From: an uncultured Desulfobacca sp.
GTDB taxonomy: Bacteria > Desulfobacterota > Desulfobaccia > Desulfobaccales > Desulfobaccaceae
NCBI GenBank assembly: GCA_937958145.1
Contig: CALGOE010000121.1
Location: 1 to 18,316 of the forward strand
Length of the DNA stretch: 18,316 nt
Direction of reading: 5' to 3'
Shown here: positions 13,687 through 18,316 of the stretch, one piece after another
Layout: every line of letters begins with the position of its first letter
How positions within the stretch are numbered: position 1 is the stretch's first letter
The notes under the pieces: model-generated
The model's database searches: none
What the model was told of the DNA's origin: nothing
What the model saw: the letters and a program-made list of their open reading frames with translations, nothing else
Translations under genes and position numbers: made by a program

Positions 13687-14757
13687 TCATCCTCCCCCGC
13701 CGACACGGACGCTGCTTTGGGTCCGAGGCTTGGTTTTACTCACTTTTTTCTTGGGAGGGCGGGAGGTCTTGCCGGCTGTGGGCACCACACCCGCCCGGAT
13801 GACCCGGGATGAAGATGGCTCCCGTTGGTAGGCATGTTTGCTGGTCCGCTGCCTGTTGGCTCTGGTATAACCGGCCGACCGCTCGATGTCGTCTCCCATC
13901 AGGCTGTAGCCGGTGCTGGTTTTGCGCAGCCTCTCTTCCAATGGCGGCAGGGCGGCGACCGGCGTGCCCATGTCGGCAAATCCTTTGGCGATGAGGAGAC
14001 GCAGATCCGGCCATTTATTGGGGCTGCCCAACAGGGAGATGATAATGCGTTTGTCGCCGTTTTGAAACATGCCCACATACGTGTGCATGGAGGCCCTGGT
14101 AAAACCGGTCTTGCCGGCAACAGCATAGTCGCTGGAAAAAAGGAAACGGTTGTGGCTGCGGACGATCTTGCCGTCTTCCAGAATATGCATTTTCACCGAG
14201 AGAATCCTGGCGATGGTGGGGTTTTGCATGGCCAGACGAAAGATATGGGCCAGATCCTGGGCCGTGCTGAACTGACCCGGCGCCGGCAGACCCGAGGCGG
14301 TCATGAAATTCGTCCGATAAGCTCCCATTGACCGCAGCCGGGCGGTCATATATTGGGCAAATTGCTCTTCGGAACCGCTGACCCTTTCGGCCAGGGCCCG
14401 GGCCGCATCGTTGGCCGAGGCCAGGAGGACGGCATACAAGATATCCTGAACACTGTAAGTCTCCCCCGGTCTGATGCCAAGCTTGGAGGGCGGGGCCGCC
14501 GCAGCATAGGCGCTGACCGGAACCCGGTCGGTGAGGCGCAGGGAGTTGACCGCGATCAGGGCGGTGGCGACCTTCAGGGTGCTGGCCGGAGGCAGCATCA
14601 TCTGGTGGTTGTAGGCGGACAGGATCTTGCCGGTATCGGCATCCATAATACAATAGGCCTTGGCCTTAACGCCCTCGTCGGCAAGTTGCGCCGCCGCGGG
14701 ACCGGACGTTAGTAGTGCCAGGCAGAGCAACCACCCAATCAGAATTCTGCTGCCCAT
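13687..14757 (-). CDS. dacA: D-alanyl-D-alanine carboxypeptidase (peptidase S11)
   Basis: Penicillin-binding protein that trims the terminal D-Ala of peptidoglycan stem peptides in the periplasm. Signal peptide: basic start, hydrophobic WLLCLALL, cleavage near AAA-Q (residues 22-24 from this start). Active-site motifs: STLK (SxxK, 59-62), SAN (114-116) and KTG (216-218), in the spacing of the S11 family. After the catalytic domain, the last 80 or so residues are Arg/Lys/Ser/Pro-rich (PPKKKVSKTKPR) and end in four glycines. The PBP5 beta-domain and amphipathic anchor are not evident. ATG 14757 has AAGGGGG 5 nt upstream; a GTG at 14763 overlaps that site. 356 residues. The exact paralog (dacA versus other S11) is uncertain. 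Confidence 0.9.
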   Translation of the reverse strand: MGSRILIGWLLCLALLTSGPAAAQLADEGVKAKAYCIMDADTGKILSAYNHQMMLPPASTLKVATALIAVNSLRLTDRVPVSAYAAAAPPSKLGIRPGETYSVQDILYAVLLASANDAARALAERVSGSEEQFAQYMTARLRSMGAYRTNFMTASGLPAPGQFSTAQDLAHIFRLAMQNPTIARILSVKMHILEDGKIVRSHNRFLFSSDYAVAGKTGFTRASMHTYVGMFQNGDKRIIISLLGSPNKWPDLRLLIAKGFADMGTPVAALPPLEERLRKTSTGYSLMGDDIERSAGYTRANRQRTSKHAYQREPSSSRVIRAGVVPTAGKTSRPPKKKVSKTKPRTQSSVRVGGGG

Positions 14758-14887
14758 CCGCACCCCCTTGGTTTTTCCTGGTTCAATGGGAATTATGGTT
14801 ATTATCCGCGGGTTACCAGGGCGGTGCCCGTTGGCGCCATCAGTAAACCTTGCTGAGAAGCTGTGGCGACACCCCGAGGCGGCGTTT

Positions 14888-14962
14888 TTGTCAGGCTGAG
14901 CGTGGCGCAGAATCTCATCCTGCCGATCAGACGCAGATCCTTCGCATCAATCAGGATGACAA
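14888..14962. repeat. Palindromic dispersed repeat (REP/MITE-like)
   Basis: The element begins TTGTCAGGCTGAGCG and ends CAATCAGGATGACAA. Its outer 12 nt are inverted repeats of each other at 10 of 12 positions (TTGTCAGGCTGA versus TTGTCATCCTGA). The inner text (CAGAATCTCATCC ... AGATCCTTCGCATC) resembles the widespread family with TCATTCTGAGCGAAGCGAAG-type left ends and CTTCGCTTCGCTCAGGATGA-type right ends that I know from many environmental bacterial genomes. Only one copy is seen in the window, so its repetitive nature is inferred. Confidence 0.6.
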
Positions 14963-15045
14963 GAAATGAGGTTTTGTCGCCTCCAGTATAATAATTGGCA
15001 AGATTGGCTGAGCCAACAGACAAGTAATTCCCTGATTCAGTCCCC

Positions 15046-15075
15046 ATTATAAAGAAGAACAGGCGGCACTGTAAA
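15046..15075 (-). promoter_or_regulatory. Sigma70-type promoter facing dacA
   Basis: -35 TTTACA (15075-15070, 5 of 6), 18 nt, and a perfect -10 TATAAT (15051-15046). The start near 15039 would give a leader of about 280 nt that contains the palindromic repeat. Confidence 0.5.
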
Positions 15076-15162
15076 GCCAGGAATGCAGGGCAAGAGAAAA
15101 TTCTCCTGGTCTGGCAGGGTATGATGGGAAGAAAAGTTTATGCCGGGGGAAGCAAGGCGTTG

Positions 15163-16599
15163 TTAACGAATCCTTTCTTGGTGGCGGGAAGGGGTCGATC
15201 GGCGCCGCGGCACCAGATTGATAAAGGCATTGATGCCGGCCAGAAAAGTGGCAGCCAGGAAAGCCCTCTGCAGGCAGCTCCAGGACAGGCACTGACCGGC
15301 TTTCAGGGATGCCGCCTCGGTGGCCCCCCAGGTAACGACCGTGACCATGCCGGCAATACCCAACAGGGCGCCGATGTTTTTTAAGACGGCATTGGTCCCT
15401 GCCGCCAATCCCAGGACCTGAGGGTTGACCCCGAACAGCATTTCGTTCAGATTGGGCGCCTGGAAAAGGCCAAAACCCACACCGATGGTGATAAAAATCA
15501 GGATGAGGCAGCCCGTGCCGGCCGCAGCTCCCCACCACCAGAGGGCTGCCAGCCCCGCCAGGATCAGGAAGGCCCCGAGGCGCAGGATCGCCAGGTTGCT
15601 CCACCGGTCCCCATAAAATCCTCCCAAGGGAGAGATAAGGGCATTACTGCAGCTCAAAACCGCCAACAACAGCCCCGCAGTCTGGGGCGGCAGGCGTTGG
15701 ATTTCCTGCAGGTAAAAGGGCAGCAGAAAAAACGTCCCCATGACCGCGGCAAAGGTGAGGACAACGGCCACTCCGCCTAAAAAAAAGGTCCGATGGCCCC
15801 AGAGCCGGCCGGGCAGGAGGGGCCAGGGCCGCCGTCTTTCCACCAACAGCAGCAACAGGAAAGCTCCCACCGCACCCCCCAGGGCTCCCCAGATGGCCGG
15901 CTGCTGCCAGCCGAGGGTCCGCACCTGGGTTAAGGCCCACATGAAAAGGGCAATGCTGATGGTGAAGAAAAGGCCGCCGGGCCAATCAAAGCGCTTGCCG
16001 GAGCCGTCAGTGCCGGGCTGCAGACGGTGCAGGTGGCGGCCGCTTACCCCTAAAGCAACCCCGGCAATGGGCAGGTTCAGGAAGAAGATCCAGGGCCATC
16101 CCCAGGTGGCGGCAATGATCCCGCCCAAGGGGGCGCCGACTGTAACCCCGCTGGCAAAGGCGGTGGAAAAGAGGCCGAAGGGCAGACCCCTTTCCCCCTC
16201 CTGAAACGTCAGGGTGATAATCTTGGGCGCCACGCCCAGCATCAGGGACGCACCCAACCCCTGCACGGCCCGGGCGGCGATCAGGCTGCCAATGTGGTGG
16301 CTCAAGCCGCATGCTGCCGACGCCAGGGCAAAGAGAGTCATCCCGGCCCCGAACAGACGTCCGGGCGGCCAGATATCTCCCAGTTGACTGCAGCTCAGGA
16401 GCAGCGAGGCGTTGGCAATGAGATACGCCAACATGACCCAGGAGATGACCGGCAGCGACGCGTCCAGGTCCCGGGCCATCAGGGGCAGGGTGATGCTCAC
16501 GATGCTGGTGTCCAGGGTGGCCATGAAGGCCCCCCCACAGACCGCCAGCAACATCAGCCCCCGTTTCGGCGCTCCCATCGGCGGCACCGCCGCAGCCAT
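15163..16599 (-). CDS. MFS transporter, DHA2 (EmrB/QacA) type
   Basis: Proton-coupled inner-membrane exporter, probably for drugs or other small organics. 478 residues with about 14 hydrophobic helices. Motif D1-like TLDTSIVSITLPLMARDL (28-45), motif A-like GDIWPPGRLFGAG (74-86), antiporter motif C GVTVGAPLGG (151-160), and WIFFLNLPIAG (170-180), all characteristic of 14-helix DHA2 exporters. The ATG at 16599 is 3 nt after the stop of the thioredoxin-fold gene on the same strand, so translation is probably coupled. No membrane-fusion partner (emrA) or regulator is adjacent. The substrate is unknown. Confidence 0.9.
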   Translation of the reverse strand: MAAAVPPMGAPKRGLMLLAVCGGAFMATLDTSIVSITLPLMARDLDASLPVISWVMLAYLIANASLLLSCSQLGDIWPPGRLFGAGMTLFALASAACGLSHHIGSLIAARAVQGLGASLMLGVAPKIITLTFQEGERGLPFGLFSTAFASGVTVGAPLGGIIAATWGWPWIFFLNLPIAGVALGVSGRHLHRLQPGTDGSGKRFDWPGGLFFTISIALFMWALTQVRTLGWQQPAIWGALGGAVGAFLLLLLVERRRPWPLLPGRLWGHRTFFLGGVAVVLTFAAVMGTFFLLPFYLQEIQRLPPQTAGLLLAVLSCSNALISPLGGFYGDRWSNLAILRLGAFLILAGLAALWWWGAAAGTGCLILIFITIGVGFGLFQAPNLNEMLFGVNPQVLGLAAGTNAVLKNIGALLGIAGMVTVVTWGATEAASLKAGQCLSWSCLQRAFLAATFLAGINAFINLVPRRRSTPSRHQERIR

Positions 16600-16602
16600 G
16601 AA

Positions 16603-16941
16603 TTACGAAATCTTCCCTAATTCCTGTAAATACTCGGCCGGGGTTTGGAAACCCACGAAGCGATGCCGCTCCACCTCCTGGGGCGAGAGAATCAGGGTGG
16701 TGGGGGCGCCCTTGACGTCAAATTTTTTCACCAGGTCCAGGCGGGAGCGGCCTTCCACCCGAACCGGCACGAAACGGTCGTTGACCGCCGCGATCACCTG
16801 GTCATCCGTTAAGGTCTCTTTGTGCAGCCGGGCGCAGTGGCCACAGGTATCCATATAAAGTTCCAACAGGATGGGTTTGTTGGCCGCCACCGCCGCCTGG
16901 ACCGCCGCCTCATAATTGGGTTGCCAATCGATTGCGCTCAT
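16603..16941 (-). CDS. Thioredoxin-fold protein with CGHC motif
   Basis: 112 residues, one thioredoxin domain: LLELYMDTCGHCARLH gives the redox pair Cys33/Cys36 as CGHC (PDI/DsbA-like), and the cis-proline loop is KGAPTTLIL (Pro80). No signal peptide or membrane helix, so probably cytoplasmic. It resembles the Thioredoxin_7/DUF255-like short family rather than TrxA (CGPC). ATG 16941 is preferred since AAGGAG lies upstream; an earlier in-frame start at 16977 has none. First gene of a pair with the MFS exporter and divergent from lipA. The redox partner is unknown; disulfide reduction or oxidation cannot be told apart from sequence. Confidence 0.85.
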   Translation of the reverse strand: MSAIDWQPNYEAAVQAAVAANKPILLELYMDTCGHCARLHKETLTDDQVIAAVNDRFVPVRVEGRSRLDLVKKFDVKGAPTTLILSPQEVERHRFVGFQTPAEYLQELGKIS

Positions 16942-16977
16942 CTCCACTCCTTGATAAAAATGTAGTAGGCAGGGCAC

Positions 16978-17030
16978 TTGGCCGGCACCTGCCGCTCTTG
17001 TACAGTAATGCGCCCAGGAAGCAGCGTCAA
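16978..17030. promoter_or_regulatory. Overlapping divergent promoters, lipA and thioredoxin gene
   Basis: Minus strand: TTGACG (17030-17025), 17 nt, TACTGT (17007-17002). Plus strand: TTGGCC (16978-16983), 17 nt, TACAGT (17001-17006). The two -10 boxes nearly coincide on a TACAGTA core, so the promoters would compete. Both are moderate matches. Confidence 0.35.
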
Positions 17031-17051
17031 CCTTTTTGCCGATAGGATGTT

Positions 17052-17957
17052 ATGGCCTACCCACCGTGGTTGCAAGAACAGTTGATCCAGGAGAAGACCT
17101 GGCGGCAGACCGCCGCGGCCCGCCGGTTGGCCCAACAGCTGGCCTCCTGGCAAATCCGGACGGTCTGCCAGAGCGCCCGCTGCCCCAATCGCGGCTCGTG
17201 CTGGTCCCGGCCGGCGGCCACGTTTTTGATCCTCGGCGAGGTCTGCACCCGGGGGTGCCGGTTCTGCAACCTCAGCCCGGGCCGGCCCGCCCCTGTGGAC
17301 GAGGACGAACCCTGGCGCCTCCTCCGGGCCGTCCGGGCCTTGGGCCTGCGGCAGGTGGTGATCACCTCGGTGACCCGGGATGATCTCGCCGACGGTGGCG
17401 CCGCGGCCTTTGCCGCCGTGGTCCAGGTTCTGCGGCGGGGGGCCGGTCCCTTGACCATCGAAATTTTGACTCCGGATTTTCAGGGCCGCCCCTCTGCCCT
17501 GGAGACCATCGCTGCGGCCCAGCCGGATGTATGGGGACACAACCTGGAAACCGTCCCCCGCCTCTACCCGAGCATCCGGCCCGGGGCGATCTATGAGCGC
17601 TCCCTCCAGGTATTAGCCACGGCCAGGGTTCTTGACCCGGCTATTCCCACCAAATCCGGCCTCATGCTGGGATTGGGGGAGAGCGCCGCCGAAGTGATGG
17701 CAGTGCTCACCGACTTGCGCCAGGCTGGGGTGACTCACCTCACCCTGGGCCAGTACTTAGCTCCCTCCCGCCGGCATGTGCCCGTCAGCCGCTACCTTAC
17801 TCCTGCCGAGTTTGCGGCCTGGGGCCGCTATGCCCGCACGCTGGGCTTTGCCTCGGTGCACAGTGCCCCCTTGGTCAGGAGTTCATGGCGTCCAGCCGCC
17901 CCCACCGGAGAGGCGGCGCCAGAGGAAGCTGGGAACAGCTCCCCTTCACCGTGCTGA
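17052..17957 (+). CDS. lipA: Lipoyl synthase
   Basis: Radical SAM enzyme inserting two sulfurs into octanoyl groups to make lipoyl cofactors (glycine cleavage H protein, 2-oxoacid dehydrogenases). 301 residues. Auxiliary-cluster motif CX4CX5C: Cys39, Cys44, Cys50. Radical-SAM motif CX3CX2C: Cys65, Cys69, Cys72. HNLETVPRLYPSIRPGA (163-179), TKSGLMLGLGE (200-210) and GQYLAPS (233-239) are conserved. The C-terminal RSSY, whose serine ligates the auxiliary cluster, reads RSSW (276-279): the serines are kept. A short Pro/Glu/Ser-rich tail follows. AGGA lies 5 nt before the ATG. No lipB or gcvH is adjacent. Confidence 0.95.
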   Translation: MAYPPWLQEQLIQEKTWRQTAAARRLAQQLASWQIRTVCQSARCPNRGSCWSRPAATFLILGEVCTRGCRFCNLSPGRPAPVDEDEPWRLLRAVRALGLRQVVITSVTRDDLADGGAAAFAAVVQVLRRGAGPLTIEILTPDFQGRPSALETIAAAQPDVWGHNLETVPRLYPSIRPGAIYERSLQVLATARVLDPAIPTKSGLMLGLGESAAEVMAVLTDLRQAGVTHLTLGQYLAPSRRHVPVSRYLTPAEFAAWGRYARTLGFASVHSAPLVRSSWRPAAPTGEAAPEEAGNSSPSPC

Positions 17958-17961
17958 TCAC

Positions 17962-18000
17962 CGCCGGCGCCAAGCTTTGCCAAAAAAAAGCTTCCCGGCG
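17962..18000. repeat. Composite hairpin with A8 tract after lipA
   Basis: CGCCGG (17962-17967) pairs with CCGGCG (17995-18000). Inside it AAGCTT (17972-17977) pairs with AAGCTT (17988-17993), with an A-rich loop. It begins 5 nt after the lipA stop. It lacks a U-tract on the plus strand, so it may be a weak terminator or mRNA end structure. Confidence 0.4.
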
Positions 18001-18015
18001 TTCTCCGCTGCCACC

Positions 18016-18047
18016 AAAAAAGACACGGGGCAGGGCTCCGTGTCTTT
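18016..18047 (-). terminator. Intrinsic terminator of the 67-residue gene
   Basis: AAAGACACGG and CCGTGTCTTT (18047-18038 and 18028-18019 on the minus strand) give a 10-bp perfect stem, with two more pairs possible inside. It runs into TTTTTT (18021-18016). Strong minus-strand terminator; the plus strand has only TTTAAT after the stem, so it may partly serve lipA too. Confidence 0.75.
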
Positions 18048-18085
18048 AATAAGGCTGCATATTTGGGGGCAATGTCTCTTGGCTT

Positions 18086-18289
18086 TCACTGGCTCCGCAA
18101 AAATTCCTGAACCAACAGGTCCCACCCCAGATCCGGGAAATGACCATAGACATCGTCCACCAGCGCGCCGCCGTCGGGCAGGGTAAGACCAGGGGTCTGG
18201 GGCAGCAGGCCCAGGAGCCGATGGGTTTCATGGTGTATCCAGGCAAGGTTCTTCTCTCCATAGAGCAGGTTTTCCAGATTCTGGATCAT
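18086..18289 (-). CDS. Hypothetical protein, 67 residues
   Basis: Not recognised. Begins MIQNLENLLYGEKNLAWIHH; helical N-terminal half, then GLTLPDGGALVDDVYGHFPDLGW and a short helical end. Slightly acidic, no Cys, no signal peptide or membrane helix. An in-frame TAA nine nucleotides upstream fixes ATG 18289 as the first possible start; the ribosome site (CGGGAA) is weak. A strong terminator lies about 40 nt after the stop, which supports a real transcription unit. A second frame (18046-18261) overlaps it but has a Cys/Trp/Arg-rich, shadow-like composition. Confidence 0.6.
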   Translation of the reverse strand: MIQNLENLLYGEKNLAWIHHETHRLLGLLPQTPGLTLPDGGALVDDVYGHFPDLGWDLLVQEFLRSQ

Positions 18290-18316
18290 TTCCCGTTAAG
18301 AAATACACACCTGTAC

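Larger units (their letters stand above)
14758..15162. other. 405-nt intergenic region dacA / MFS exporter
   Basis: Holds a promoter pointing to dacA (15046-15075), a 75-nt palindromic repeat copy (14888-14962) and otherwise no gene I can support. A minus-strand frame at 14802-15047 runs through the repeat and starts inside the promoter -10 box, so I treat it as spurious. Confidence 0.6.

Noticed and set aside
14802..15047. 81-codon minus-strand frame between the MFS gene and dacA
   Set aside because: It starts within the predicted -10 box and is partly made of the palindromic repeat; probably chance.

Overview
The window reads as a chromosomal housekeeping segment of an anaerobic, GC-rich Gram-negative bacterium. 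The best guess is a Desulfobacterota (former Deltaproteobacteria) acetogen-type or sulfate-reducing lineage. The basis is a Wood-Ljungdahl pair, formate-tetrahydrofolate ligase (fhs) and a Ni-Fe-S carbon monoxide dehydrogenase (cooS) whose D-cluster cysteine spacing is of the Desulfovibrio type. A periplasmic D,D-carboxypeptidase with a signal peptide and a bacterial translation and replication gene set agree with this. The organism is inferred, not proven. I see no tRNA, rRNA, CRISPR array, transposase, integrase or phage gene.

Layout, left to right. (1) On the minus strand, dnaB is followed 10 nt later by the first codons of a membrane or secreted protein that runs off the window start. (2) On the plus strand, a PfkB-family kinase with a good sigma70-type promoter is followed by a small unknown protein whose stop codon overlaps that of the convergent pabB. 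(3) The minus-strand pair pabA-pabB makes the 4-aminobenzoate precursor of folate; a terminator-like hairpin lies in its leader. (4) A very divergent PurF-like amidotransferase (plus strand, strong promoter) is followed by holA. The 3' end of holA overlaps the 3' end of the convergent rpsT, which starts with TTG. (5) fhs (minus) and cooS (plus) are divergent around a 484-nt control region with three TTGACA boxes, several TGTGAA half-sites and structured leaders; fhs ends at a tandem-hairpin terminator. (6) dtd follows cooS. (7) On the minus strand, dacA is coupled to an 88-residue unknown protein. Upstream of it is a 405-nt gap with a 75-nt palindromic dispersed-repeat copy. (8) A minus-strand pair encodes a CGHC thioredoxin-fold protein and a DHA2-type MFS exporter, divergent from plus-strand lipA. 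(9) An orphan 67-residue protein (minus) ends at a strong hairpin terminator near the window end.

Functional themes: pabA/pabB supply folate, fhs loads formate on tetrahydrofolate, and cooS handles the CO/CO2 step. One-carbon metabolism therefore links much of the window, although the genes are not one operon. The PurF-like protein keeps the PRPP loop, Cys8 and all four Fe-S cysteines but has lost several residues expected for glutamine binding. It is the strongest candidate here for unusual biochemistry. I found no defence system or multi-gene novel cassette.
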